Shown: in pieces, positions 8,591 through 16,865 of the stretch | Layout: each line of letters begins with the position of its first letter | Position numbering within the stretch: the first letter of the stretch is position 1 | DNA from: Actinoalloteichus hoggarensis | GTDB taxonomy: Bacteria; Actinomycetota; Actinomycetes; Mycobacteriales; Pseudonocardiaceae | DNA: 64,000 bases | Reading direction: 5' to 3' | Assembly: GCF_002234535.1 (NCBI RefSeq) | Contig: NZ_CP022521.1 | Location: 5,146,001 to 5,210,000, forward strand | Notes under the pieces: generated by a model | The model's database searches: none | Told to the model about the DNA's origin: nothing | Seen by the model: only the letters and a program-made list of their open reading frames with translations | Made by a program: the position numbers and the translations under genes

Positions 8591-9654
8591 GCGCCGCCGC
8601 GCACGCCCCGTCCGATGCCCACGACCTCGCCGGGCCACGCGGCGACGCGCGCGATCGGTTCTTCGCCGACGCCGCCGCGTACGACGTCGACATGTCGGTG
8701 ACCCTCGGCTCGCTGCGGCTACGCAACCCGGTCATGCCCGCGTCGGGCTGCTTCGGACCGGAACTGGCACCGCTGGTCCCGATGCGGGAGGTGGGGGCGA
8801 GCGTCACCAAGACGGTCTTCTCGGGGCGGCGCGGCGGCAACCCGGCCCATCGACTCACCGAGACCAGCACCGGGATGATCAACAGCGTCGGCATCCCCAG
8901 CCTGGGCACCCCGACGTTCCTGCGTGACGTGCTCCCCCGGTACCGCGCGCTCGGCGCTCCGGTCGTCGTCAGCCTCGGCGGTCTGACCGTCGCGGAGTAC
9001 CTGACGGTGGCCGAGGAGCTGACCGGCGCGGAGCTCGCGGAGACGGAGCCCGGAGGGACGGAGATCGCCGGGACGGCGACTACGGAGCCGCCGCGCCGGT
9101 TCGAGGCCGTCGAGGTCAACGTCTCCTGCCCGAACCTGGAGGGCGGCGGCCTGGAGATCGGGACCGATCCGGCGGCGGTCGCCGAGGTGGTCGCCGGGGT
9201 CGCGGCCCGCGTCGACGTGCCCGTGCTGGTGAAGCTGACCCCGATGGTGTCCTCGATCGAGGAGGTGGCCCATGCCGCGGCGGAGGCGGGTGCGGCCGGA
9301 CTGACCGTCGCGAACTCGTTCCCCGGCATGGTCCTGGACCGCGACACCCGGCGCCCCGTGCTCGGAAACCGCGTCGGCGGCGTGTCCGGGCCCGCGGTGA
9401 AGCCGCTCGCCCTCCGCCTCGCCTGGACGGCGGCGCGGGCGGTGGACATCCCGGTCATCGGCTGCGGCGGCATCGAGACCGCCGATGACGCGCTCGACTT
9501 CCTCGCGGCGGGCGCCGCCGCCGTCCAGATCGGCACCGCGCACTTCACGAAGCCCTACATCATGGTGGAGATCATCCGTGAGCTCGCCGCCATGACCAGG
9601 GCGGCGGGCGAGACACGGCTCACCGACTACGTCCAAGGACTGGGGCGCAGATGA
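8587..9654 (+). CDS. pyrD: Dihydroorotate dehydrogenase, class 1B catalytic subunit
   Basis: 355 residues from a GTG that overlaps the phosphorylase stop (GTGA). FMN-dependent TIM-barrel enzyme. Visible are NPVMPASG (47-54), TK at 74-75, the active-site loop NVSCPN (178-183) with catalytic-type C181, VKLTPM, and the FMN-phosphate segment GCGGIETADDALDF. A low-complexity insertion of about 25 residues (about 146-171, Glu/Ala/Thr-rich) precedes the active-site loop. Class 1B enzymes pair with PyrK and exchange electrons with NAD; a PyrK gene is present four genes on. Because that couple is reversible, the enzyme could reduce orotate to dihydroorotate in a degradative role. Confidence 0.88.
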   Translation: MSAAAHAPSDAHDLAGPRGDARDRFFADAAAYDVDMSVTLGSLRLRNPVMPASGCFGPELAPLVPMREVGASVTKTVFSGRRGGNPAHRLTETSTGMINSVGIPSLGTPTFLRDVLPRYRALGAPVVVSLGGLTVAEYLTVAEELTGAELAETEPGGTEIAGTATTEPPRRFEAVEVNVSCPNLEGGGLEIGTDPAAVAEVVAGVAARVDVPVLVKLTPMVSSIEEVAHAAAEAGAAGLTVANSFPGMVLDRDTRRPVLGNRVGGVSGPAVKPLALRLAWTAARAVDIPVIGCGGIETADDALDFLAAGAAAVQIGTAHFTKPYIMVEIIRELAAMTRAAGETRLTDYVQGLGRR

Positions 9655-10454
9655 CCGCCGACAAACCCATGCAGGTCGTCGTGAGAGCACTCGACGTGCT
9701 CACGTCACTCGCGGAATCGGATCAGGGCAGGACCCTCCAAGACCTGCACGAGGAGCTGAACATCCCGCTGGGCAGCCTGCACCGGCTGCTCGCGACCCTG
9801 CTGGACCGGTACTACGTCAGCCGATCACCCGTGAACAAGCGGTACTTCCTCGGCCCGTCCGCCCGGAAGCTGGGCGGCTTCGCCACCAGCGGCGGCAGCA
9901 GTCTGATCGCGCCGCCGCCCGCGCTGGCCGCGGCGGCCGCGGAGAGCGGCGAGACCGTCTTCGCCACGGAGATGATCGGGCGGGAACCGGTGTGCGTCGC
10001 CCTGGTGGAGGCCCGTCACCCGCTCCGGCTGTTCGTCCGCATCGGGCAGGAGATGCCGCTGCACGCGGCGGCGGCGAGCCGGTCGATCCTCGCCTTCCTG
10101 CCGGAGGACGTCGTCCGGCCCTTACTGGAGTCGACCACGCTGACGGGCTTCACCACCGACACCCCGCGCACCGTCGACGACGTGATGGCGCATCTGAAGA
10201 CGGTGCGCGCCCAGGGCTACGACGTCTGCTCCGACGAGCTGGACCGGAACGTGTGGGCGGTGGCCGCCCCGGTGATCGCCGCCGATCAGACGGTCACGTC
10301 CAGCGTCACCCTGGCGGCGGCGTCCTCCCGGATGACCAGTCCGCTGGCCCGGACCCGCGCCATCGAGATCACCCTGCGTACGGCCAGGGAACTGTCGCTC
10401 GGCCTCGGCTGGTCGGACGACGAGTCACCGGTCATGGAGAGAGGACGGCCATGA
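9651..10454 (+). CDS. IclR-family transcriptional regulator
   Basis: 267 residues, starting by ATGA overlap with pyrD. N-terminal winged helix-turn-helix (about 8-70; LQDLHEELNIPLGSLHRLLATL is the recognition part), then the IclR ligand-binding domain (about 85-255) with VRIGQEMPLHAAAASRSILAFLP and GYDVCSDELDRNVWAVAAPV, both typical of the family. IclR proteins commonly control catabolic operons in response to a pathway metabolite. Its place inside the operon suggests feedback on its own operon and the divergent importer. The effector is unknown. Confidence 0.93.
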   Translation: MTADKPMQVVVRALDVLTSLAESDQGRTLQDLHEELNIPLGSLHRLLATLLDRYYVSRSPVNKRYFLGPSARKLGGFATSGGSSLIAPPPALAAAAAESGETVFATEMIGREPVCVALVEARHPLRLFVRIGQEMPLHAAAASRSILAFLPEDVVRPLLESTTLTGFTTDTPRTVDDVMAHLKTVRAQGYDVCSDELDRNVWAVAAPVIAADQTVTSSVTLAAASSRMTSPLARTRAIEITLRTARELSLGLGWSDDESPVMERGRP

Positions 10455-11020
10455 GCACACCGACGACGGAGGCGCCCGCCCGCGCCCGCATGGGGCGCGA
10501 CGGCCCGCGTGACTCGACCGGGCTCGACCTGATGGAACTTCGCGCCGATCTGCTCGCCACCTCCGTCACTCCGGGCGACACCCCGGAGAAGACCCTGGCA
10601 CGCACCCTCGACGATCCCGGCTGGGTGGTCCGGCCGTCGCTGCTGCGGCGCGCCGCCGAGGTGCTGGCCCGCGAGCTGCCCCGTTCGGTCGACCGCCTCA
10701 TCGCGCCGCGGCCCGCGGACACCGCGCTGATCACGGCCGTCTCGCTGCACACCGGGCTTCCCTTCGCGGTGCTGGGCGCCGAGGTGCAGACCGAGCCCGG
10801 CACGTCGGCGGGCGACGGCTCCACGACCGAGTCCCCCGAGGGCTCGTCGACGCCCCCCTCCGACGACCCGCCCGTCGTGCTCCTCGGAGAGGTGCACGGG
10901 CTGGAGACCGTCGCGGTGGTCGGGGCCGTCCCGTTCGAGACGCCCGCGCTGGAGCGGTGGATCGCCGATCGACGACTCGCCGTGGCACGCCGGTCGATCC
11001 TGTCGACCGAGCTGAGCTGA
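10451..11020 (+). CDS. Degenerate phosphoribosyltransferase-like protein, first of a tandem pair
   Basis: 189 residues, ATGA overlap with the IclR gene. The order of elements resembles a type I phosphoribosyltransferase such as orotate phosphoribosyltransferase: an N-terminal helical part, then IAPRPADTALITAVSLHTGLPFAVLG (about 78-103), then a hydrophobic strand. Where the PRPP loop (usually VEDVVTTG-like) should be, it has VVLLGEVHGLETVAVVG, so the acidic pair and Thr-Thr-Gly are missing. It probably does not bind PRPP in the normal way. A Ser/Pro/Glu-rich insertion lies between the two halves. It may be a ligand sensor or a partner of the next protein. The family call is tentative. Confidence 0.55.
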   Translation: MSTPTTEAPARARMGRDGPRDSTGLDLMELRADLLATSVTPGDTPEKTLARTLDDPGWVVRPSLLRRAAEVLARELPRSVDRLIAPRPADTALITAVSLHTGLPFAVLGAEVQTEPGTSAGDGSTTESPEGSSTPPSDDPPVVLLGEVHGLETVAVVGAVPFETPALERWIADRRLAVARRSILSTELS

Positions 11021-11080
11021 CCACGAGAACCACCCGTAGCGCGATCGCCCCGCCGATCGCGCCGCACGAGGGAGAGAACC

Positions 11081-11527
11081 ATGAGCAGTCCGACCCCCCG
11101 AGCCGACGTCGTGGACGCGGCACGCGAACTGATCGACCTCGGCGAGGAGCGGGCCGGCGCCACGCTGGACCTCTCCCGATCGCCCGCGGCGGCCGAACGA
11201 CTGGGCCGGATCGCGGCCGACGAACTCCGCGGCCACGCCGTGGATCTCGTCGTCGCCTGGGACGACGCTCGCGATGCCGTGCTGAGCCACATCGCGGCGC
11301 GGGAACTCGGCGTGGCCCGGGTGACGGTCTACGAGGATCTCGGCCAGCTGATCGTCGCGGCGCACCGCCTTCAGGGAGCCCGGCTCGGCGTGGTGTTCAC
11401 GACCGAGGACGATCGACACGACCCGGGCCCGCTCACGGCGATCACCACGAGGAGCGGCGGCGAGGTCGTCGCCACCGTGGTCGTCGTCCGCGCCGAGGAG
11501 CTGGCCGCGGCATCGGAGGAGTCGTGA
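11081..11527 (+). CDS. Degenerate phosphoribosyltransferase-like protein, second of the pair
   Basis: 148 residues; ATG at 11081 follows GGGAGAGA. The 60-bp gap to the previous gene is the largest inside the operon. The fold pattern again suggests a short type I phosphoribosyltransferase: VDLVVAWDDARDAVLSHIAARELG, then a strand LGVVFTTEDD where the PRPP loop would be, then GPLTAITTRSGGEVVATVVVV. The EDD is in roughly the right place but the TTG is absent. It ends by GTGA overlap with the amidohydrolase gene. The neighbouring pair may form a heteromer. Function unknown; catalysis is doubtful. Confidence 0.5.
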   Translation: MSSPTPRADVVDAARELIDLGEERAGATLDLSRSPAAAERLGRIAADELRGHAVDLVVAWDDARDAVLSHIAARELGVARVTVYEDLGQLIVAAHRLQGARLGVVFTTEDDRHDPGPLTAITTRSGGEVVATVVVVRAEELAAASEES

Positions 11528-12864
11528 GCCCCGCGGGCCCGCCCGCCACGACGGCCGTGGCGGACAGGCCGCACGGGCCCGCCCGCGGCCTGGTTCCCCG
11601 CGCCGGGCGCCTCCGCGCCGATCTGGACCACCTCGCGACGCTGACCGAGCCGGGTCCCGGCGTGACCCGACTCGCCTTCACCGAGCTGGAGCGGGCCGCT
11701 CACCGGTACGCCGCCGAGCAGCTCACGGCACTCGGCGCCCGGGTGCGCACCGACGTCGTCGGCAACACGATCGCCGAGCTGCCCGGGTCCGTCCCGGGGG
11801 CGCCCGCGATCGGCAGCGGGTCTCATCTGGACAGCGTCCCCTCGGGCGGGCGCTTCGACGGGATCGCGGGAGTGGTCGCCGCCGTGGAGGTGGCCAGACT
11901 GCTGACCGAGTCGGGCACCGAGCTCCGCCATCCCTATCGCGTGGTGGTCTTCGCCGCCGAGGAGGGCGCCCGCTTCGGGCAGGCCTGCACGGGCAGCCGG
12001 ATCGTCGCCGGACTGACGGACTCGGCCGACCTCGATCGGCTCACCGATCACGAGGGGACCACGATGGCCGAGGCGATGCGCTCGGTCGGGCTGGCCCCGG
12101 ATCGCGCCGCCGAGGCGCGATGGGACCCCGCCGACTGGCTGGCCTTCCTCGAACTGCACATCGAGCAGGGCAGCGTGCTGGAGTCGTCGGATCTTCCGCT
12201 GGGCGTCGTCGACGTGATCTCCGGCAGCACCCGACTGGAGATCACCCTGAGCGGGGTCGCCTCGCACACCGGCGGCACGCCGATGCATCTGCGGTCGGAC
12301 GCGCTCGCCGCGGCCGCCGAGCTCGTCCTGGCGGCGGAGTCGCTGGCCTGGGACTCCCGGCATCACGGCACCAGGGCCACGGTCGGACGGCTGGAGGTGC
12401 TGCCGGGCGCGCTGACGACCATCCCCGGAACGGTCGTGCTCGGCGTGGACGTCCGCGACGTCGACAGCGCCCGTCAGCGGGCCACCGTCCGCGAGTTCCT
12501 CGACCATGCGGCGGGCGTGGCCGTCCGACGCGGCGTCGGCTTCCGGCATCGGCTGCTCGCCGACACCTCCCCCGTCGTGCTGCCCGCGGCGCTGCGCGCG
12601 CAGCTCGTCGGCGCGGCCGAGCGCAGCGGGACGGCCTACCGGGTCATGCCCAGCGGGGCCAGCCACGACAGTCAGATGGTGAACCGCGTCGTGCCCGCCG
12701 GGATGCTCTTCGTGCCGAGCCGGGACGGACTCAGCCACACGCCCGCCGAGTGGACGTCGGTGGAGCAGATCGCCGAGGGCACCGCCGTCCTCGCCGAGGC
12801 CGTCGTCGGCATGGACGCGGCCGGACGTCTCGGGCCCGAATCGGCCGCGGACGGCGGATCATGA
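11524..12864 (+). CDS. M20-family Zn-dependent N-carbamoyl amidohydrolase (ureidosuccinase candidate)
   Basis: 446 residues from GTG 11524, fixed by the GTGA overlap. Allantoate amidohydrolase/N-carbamoyl-amino-acid hydrolase branch of peptidase M20. Visible metal ligands and catalytic residues are H101 in GSHLDSV, D112 in GGRFDGIAG, E146/E147 in FAAEEGARFG and H212 in LHIEQG; SHTGGTPM (lid domain) and SGASHDSQMV near the end are also family hallmarks. The reaction would be hydrolysis of an N-carbamoyl group to amine, ammonia and CO2. Sitting between pyrD/pyrK and dihydroorotase, the obvious substrate is N-carbamoyl-L-aspartate, giving aspartate. Ureidopropionate or allantoate cannot be excluded by sequence alone. 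Confidence 0.85.
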   Translation: MSPAGPPATTAVADRPHGPARGLVPRAGRLRADLDHLATLTEPGPGVTRLAFTELERAAHRYAAEQLTALGARVRTDVVGNTIAELPGSVPGAPAIGSGSHLDSVPSGGRFDGIAGVVAAVEVARLLTESGTELRHPYRVVVFAAEEGARFGQACTGSRIVAGLTDSADLDRLTDHEGTTMAEAMRSVGLAPDRAAEARWDPADWLAFLELHIEQGSVLESSDLPLGVVDVISGSTRLEITLSGVASHTGGTPMHLRSDALAAAAELVLAAESLAWDSRHHGTRATVGRLEVLPGALTTIPGTVVLGVDVRDVDSARQRATVREFLDHAAGVAVRRGVGFRHRLLADTSPVVLPAALRAQLVGAAERSGTAYRVMPSGASHDSQMVNRVVPAGMLFVPSRDGLSHTPAEWTSVEQIAEGTAVLAEAVVGMDAAGRLGPESAADGGS

Positions 12865-13727
12865 CAGGCGCCGAGACTGACCGCCGGGGAATCGCCGACC
12901 GGATCGCGCCGCTGCCGCGGTCGACGCGGCCCACACCGACCTGGGACGAGTGCGCGGTGCTCGTCCACGAGCCGGTCGGCGACACCCAGCACCGCCTCGT
13001 CCTGCACTCGCCGACCATCGCCGAACGCACCAGCGCGGGTCAGTTCGTGATGGTCACGATCCCGGCCGGGGTGGCGGCCAGGTCGGTGCTGCCCAGGCCG
13101 ATGGCAGTGCACCGCAGGCGGGTCGACGACGGCGCCTTCGAGATCGTCTACCGCGCGGGCGGCGCGGGCACGCAGGCGTTGACCGCCGTGCGGCCCGGCG
13201 AGTCGCTGCTGATCACCGGCCCGCTGGGGCAGGGCTTCACCCTGGCGCCCGCGACGGAGCGACTGCTCGTGGTGGGCCGCGGCATCGGCGTCTGCTCGAT
13301 CATGACGGTGGTCGAGGACGCGGTACGCGCGGCGATCGCGGTGACGGGCGTGCTCAGCGCCAGGACCGAGGCGGCGCTGGTCGGGAGCGCGGACCTGGCC
13401 GAGCTGGGTGTCGGCGAGGGGATCGCCGTGACGGACGAGGCGGGCACCAGCGACGTCGACCGCCTGGCGGCGAGACTGCGCACGCTGCTCGACGATCGCC
13501 CCCCGCAGCAGATCATGGTCTGCGGTTCCGACCGGCTCGCCCGCCTCTGCGGCGATCTGGCGAGCCGCTGGGGCGCGACGGTGCAGGTTTCCGTGGAGGC
13601 ACACATGGCCTGCGGCCTGGGCTACTGCCACGGCTGCGCGAGCGCCGCGGCCACGACCGAGGGCGAGAGCCCGCTCGTCTGCGCCGACGGCCCGGTGTTC
13701 GCCCTGACCGGCGGGGGACGGACATGA
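12861..13727 (+). CDS. pyrK: Dihydroorotate dehydrogenase electron-transfer subunit
   Basis: 288 residues, ATGA overlap at both ends. FAD-binding beta-barrel (about 30-120) with RPMAVHRR and GGAGTQAL, NAD-binding domain (about 125-240; VVGRGIGVCSIM), and a C-terminal [2Fe-2S] site with C251, C256, C259 and C274 in the spacing C-x4-C-x2-C-x14-C, ending CADGPVF as in PyrK. It carries electrons between NAD(H) and the FMN of PyrD. Its presence makes the dehydrogenase NAD-linked and reversible, unlike the quinone-linked class 2 enzyme commonly used for actinobacterial pyrimidine biosynthesis. Confidence 0.9.
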   Translation: MTGAETDRRGIADRIAPLPRSTRPTPTWDECAVLVHEPVGDTQHRLVLHSPTIAERTSAGQFVMVTIPAGVAARSVLPRPMAVHRRRVDDGAFEIVYRAGGAGTQALTAVRPGESLLITGPLGQGFTLAPATERLLVVGRGIGVCSIMTVVEDAVRAAIAVTGVLSARTEAALVGSADLAELGVGEGIAVTDEAGTSDVDRLAARLRTLLDDRPPQQIMVCGSDRLARLCGDLASRWGATVQVSVEAHMACGLGYCHGCASAAATTEGESPLVCADGPVFALTGGGRT

Positions 13728-15034
13728 CGAGTCTGCGACTGCGCCGAGTCCGGCCGTTGGGCGGCCCCGCCGTGGACGTCGAGGTCACCTCGGGGTGGAT
13801 CACCGCGATCGGGGAGCCCGCGACGGGCCCGCCGCGGGCGGGCGAGCTCGACGGTCGGGACGCGGTGCTGCTGCCCGGGCTGGTCGACCTGCACACCCAT
13901 CTGCGGGAGCCGGGCGGCGAGGACGCCGAGACCGTCCGCTCCGGCACGGCGTCGGCGGCGGCGGGCGGATTCACCGACGTGTTCGCCATGGCCAACACCA
14001 CGCCGGCCACCGACACGGTCGATCGAGTCCGACGGCTCGCCGACCTCGCCGACGACGCCTCGACGCGGGTGCACCCGGTCGCCGCCGTGACCGTCGGGCT
14101 GGCGGGCGAGCGGCTCACCGATCTGGAGTCGCTGCGGGCCGCGGGCGTGCGGATGTTCTCCGACGACGGTCGCTGCGTCGACGACGCGCGGCTCGTCGAC
14201 CAAGCCCTGCGCCTGCTCGGCCCGGCGGGCGGCGTCCTCGCCCAGCACGCCCAGAGCGAGGCGCTGGCGGGCGGCGGTCAGATCGACGCGAGCATCGCGG
14301 ACGCGCTCGGACTGACGCCGTGGCCGATGGTCGCCGAGGACGTCGTGGTGGCCAGGGACGTCCTGCTGGCGATGGAACACGACGCGCCGCTGCACGTCTG
14401 CCACGTCTCGTCCCCCGGAACCCTCGCGGTCTTGGACTGGGCCCGGCGGCGCGGCGCGCGGGTCACCGCCGAGGTGACGCCCCACCATCTGCTGCTCGAC
14501 ACCGCCGCCTGCGCCACCGGCGACCCCTCGATGAAGGTCAATCCGCCGCTGCGCCCGCCTGCCGTGCCGCCGCTGCTGCGTCAGGCGCTTCGCGACGGCG
14601 TCATCGACGTCGTCGCCACCGATCACGCGCCGCACCCCGAGCACCGCAAGCGGGGCCCGTGGGCGGCGGCGGCATTCGGGCTGACCGGCCTGGAGACGGC
14701 GTTGGCCGTGGTCGCGGAGGTGTTCACCGACGGGTCGACGGTGGACTGGACGGGCGTCGCCCGGGTGCTGTCCCACCGGCCCGCCGTCATCGGCGACATC
14801 GCCGACCGGGCGGGCCGTCCGCCCGCGGTCGGGGAACCGGCGGACTTCTGTCTGGTCGCCTCGGACACGCCGTGGGAGGTGCGGGCCGACGAGACGCGCA
14901 GCGCCTCGCGGAACTCTCCGTTCGTCGGCCGCCGCTTCACGCATCGGGTGGTCTTGACGGTCTGTTCCGGGCGGGTCACCTGGTCGGCCGACGACCCGCA
15001 CCGCGAGGTCTCGGCCGTCCGGAGCGGACGCTAG
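13724..15034 (+). CDS. pyrC: Dihydroorotase, class I
   Basis: 436 residues, ATGA overlap with pyrK. Amidohydrolase TIM barrel. Metal-site and substrate residues are visible: H57 and H59 with R61 in DLHTHLREPG, N91 in ANTTP, the aspartate motif FSDDG (D147/D148), H175, H227 (CHVSS), and D300-H301 in ATDHAPH. FSDDG and HLREPG are dihydroorotase hallmarks; a dihydropyrimidinase would carry a carboxylated lysine instead and would lack the carboxylate-binding Arg. It interconverts dihydroorotate and N-carbamoyl-L-aspartate. Last gene of the operon, followed by a strong hairpin at 15316. Confidence 0.92.
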   Translation: MTSLRLRRVRPLGGPAVDVEVTSGWITAIGEPATGPPRAGELDGRDAVLLPGLVDLHTHLREPGGEDAETVRSGTASAAAGGFTDVFAMANTTPATDTVDRVRRLADLADDASTRVHPVAAVTVGLAGERLTDLESLRAAGVRMFSDDGRCVDDARLVDQALRLLGPAGGVLAQHAQSEALAGGGQIDASIADALGLTPWPMVAEDVVVARDVLLAMEHDAPLHVCHVSSPGTLAVLDWARRRGARVTAEVTPHHLLLDTAACATGDPSMKVNPPLRPPAVPPLLRQALRDGVIDVVATDHAPHPEHRKRGPWAAAAFGLTGLETALAVVAEVFTDGSTVDWTGVARVLSHRPAVIGDIADRAGRPPAVGEPADFCLVASDTPWEVRADETRSASRNSPFVGRRFTHRVVLTVCSGRVTWSADDPHREVSAVRSGR

Positions 15035-15315
15035 GCCGGGTTCGGAGTCTCGGCGGGGTGTCGGCGGAGCCGTGTTCGCCTCCGACTCGCGAGGCCGCGA
15101 CGCGGGCACCGGGGCGCCGACGCCGTGCGGCCGACGCGCTCGAAGGGGCGGCGTCCTCGATGTCCCACCGGCCGCCGGCCGAGCCGGACCGGCGCGCGGA
15201 GCGGAGACGGCCTTCGAGGGGCGGCTCTTCTCTCGCACGCTGAAGGCGAACCACCGGGCGGCTATGGGCGGCGGCTCGTAGCCCCCGCCTGCCACGGTCA
15301 CCGCCTCAGGTCTCG

Positions 15316-15347
15316 GGGCGCCGGGCACGAGTCGTCACCCGGCGCCC
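15316..15347. terminator. Hairpin between convergent transcription units
   Basis: GGGCGCCGGG (15316-15325) and CCCGGCGCCC (15338-15347) pair perfectly over 10 bp around a 12-nt loop. There is no U-tract, which is usual in high-GC actinomycetes. It lies in the 388-bp gap (15035-15422) between dihydroorotase and the convergent PPE-like gene and could serve both. Nothing else was recognised in that gap. Confidence 0.6.
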
Positions 15348-15422
15348 GTCCGACACTTCGCGGCGACGGCACCCGATCGTCATCGCCGCACGGACACCAT
15401 CGTCGCGGCGTGGCTCGCAGGC

Positions 15423-16853
15423 TCAGGCGCCGAAGACCGGCGGGGCCACCTTGCGGTCGTCGCCGAACACATCGGCGTCCTCCAACAGGAAGTCCGCGCG
15501 CTGGTGCTCCCTGTCCTCCTCCCCGTCACCGCCACGACCGCCCGCGCCGCCACCCGCCACGCCCGCACCGCCTGCCGCACCGCCGGCTGCCGGGCCGAAC
15601 CCGCCGCCGGGCAGTCGGCCTCCCGAGGGACCGGCCGACCCGCCGGGGGCACCGGGCCCGGCTGGACCGCCGGGCCCGAAGCCGCCACCAGGGCCGAAAC
15701 CGCCACCAGGCCCGAAGCCGCCGCTGGGGCCGAAGCCGCCCGGCATCCGTCCGCCGTGGAGACCACCGGGCATCCTGCCGCCAGGGCCGCCTCCCGAACC
15801 GAAGCCCGAACCGCCGCCGGGGCCGAAGCCGCCAGGCCGACCGCCAGGGGGCCCTGCGGTGCCGGGTCCACCCGCTCGTCCGCCACCGGGAACTCCAGGA
15901 CCGCCGAACCCGCCGCCGGGAGCGAACCCGCCTTGACCAGGTTGGGGTCCGCCGGGTGCGTAGCCACCGGGTTGGGGAGTGCCGCCGCCGGGGACGCTCG
16001 GGCTGCCACCGGGTGCGTTCGCATCCGTGCCGATCCCCGGCGCGGGCGCGGGCCCGTATCCGCCGGGCCGTGAGCCGCCGCCGGAACCACCGGGCCCGGA
16101 ACCGGAACCGCCGGAGCCGTCGGAACCGGAACCGGAAGCGCCCCCGGAACCGCCGGGACCATCGGGGCCAGCAGGGAACGCATGGCTCGGCGGCGTCCAG
16201 CCGCCACCCGGCCCGCCGTCGTCCCCACCACCCTCGGGGGAGCCCGGTTTCAGCGACGGATCGCCGCTCGCCAGTGGAGTCGCGATCGCACCACTGCCCA
16301 AGGCGTAGTCGGCGGGTGGCGGCGGAGCGAAGGCCGGGATGCTCCGCAGGCGCGCGTTGGACTCGTCCTGATAGGCGGACATGGCCTGGCGCGCGACCCG
16401 GTTCTCCTCCTCGTAGACGTCGACCCGATCGGAGTGCCCTGTCCATCCGGAGGGAAGGAGATTCTCGAAACCCTCCTTGGCGGGCGGTCCGGCAGCGGGA
16501 TTCTCCGGAGTGTCCCAACGGACGGTCCGATGGGAGAGGCCTTGCACCGAGACGGTGCTGCCGATCGCCAATGCCTGTTCCCTGGCCTGTCGGGCGTACT
16601 CGGCGAGCGGCGTGACCGCGGCCTGCGAGGCGTCGGCGGCCGCACCGACGTGGGCGGCGGCCGCCTTCTTGATCGCCGTGTCGAGGTACTCCCCGATCCG
16701 ATCGAAGTCGGCGGCGACATCGCTCCACTGACGGAACGCCTCGTTGAAATCGCCACCATATCCCTCAGCGTCAAGCTGCGCGCGCAGCTGGTGCGCGGTT
16801 CTGCCCTCGAAGTTCGCGTTCGTCGTCTCCAGACACTCCGTATTTCCATTCAC
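15423..16853 (-). CDS. PPE-like type VII secretion cargo with collagen-like Gly/Pro repeat region
   Basis: 476 residues. The N-terminal helical domain (about 15-180) resembles the PPE/WXG100-like region of actinobacterial ESX substrates (YGGDFNEAFRQWSDVAADFDRIGEYLDTAIKK). From about 190 to 440 it is Gly/Pro-rich with repeated FGPGGG units. The end (HQRADFLLEDADVFG then VAPPVFGA) matches a C-terminal motif common to pseudonocardial PPE-domain proteins. No signal peptide is present, in line with T7SS export. It follows the DUF3558 lipoprotein gene by 12 bp. Secreted or surface role; exact function unknown. Confidence 0.78.
   Translation of the reverse strand: MNGNTECLETTNANFEGRTAHQLRAQLDAEGYGGDFNEAFRQWSDVAADFDRIGEYLDTAIKKAAAAHVGAAADASQAAVTPLAEYARQAREQALAIGSTVSVQGLSHRTVRWDTPENPAAGPPAKEGFENLLPSGWTGHSDRVDVYEEENRVARQAMSAYQDESNARLRSIPAFAPPPPADYALGSGAIATPLASGDPSLKPGSPEGGGDDGGPGGGWTPPSHAFPAGPDGPGGSGGASGSGSDGSGGSGSGPGGSGGGSRPGGYGPAPAPGIGTDANAPGGSPSVPGGGTPQPGGYAPGGPQPGQGGFAPGGGFGGPGVPGGGRAGGPGTAGPPGGRPGGFGPGGGSGFGSGGGPGGRMPGGLHGGRMPGGFGPSGGFGPGGGFGPGGGFGPGGPAGPGAPGGSAGPSGGRLPGGGFGPAAGGAAGGAGVAGGGAGGRGGDGEEDREHQRADFLLEDADVFGDDRKVAPPVFGA
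15663..15745 (-). repeat. Tandem 18-bp coding repeat, GGFGPG units
   Basis: Within the PPE-like gene, units close to CCGAAGCCGCCACCAGGG recur back to back and encode Phe-Gly-Pro-Gly-Gly-Gly steps. They are in frame, differ by single bases, and are coding low complexity rather than a CRISPR-like array. Copy number is likely to vary between strains. Confidence 0.7.
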
Positions 16854-16865
16854 AATTTGCCACCT

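Noticed and set aside
8587-15034. Reductive uracil degradation (Pyd-type) pathway as the reading of the operon
   Set aside because: The hydrolase has dihydroorotase, not dihydropyrimidinase, motifs, and the flavin enzyme is PyrD with PyrK rather than a dihydropyrimidine dehydrogenase; no transaminase for beta-alanine is present.
8587-15034. De novo pyrimidine biosynthesis operon
   Set aside because: Carbamoyl-phosphate synthetase, aspartate carbamoyltransferase and OMP decarboxylase are missing, the phosphoribosyltransferases look inactive, and a carbamoyl-amidohydrolase would destroy the intermediate.
15663-15745. CRISPR-like array
   Set aside because: The 18-bp units are contiguous, without spacers, and stay in frame in the PPE-like gene.
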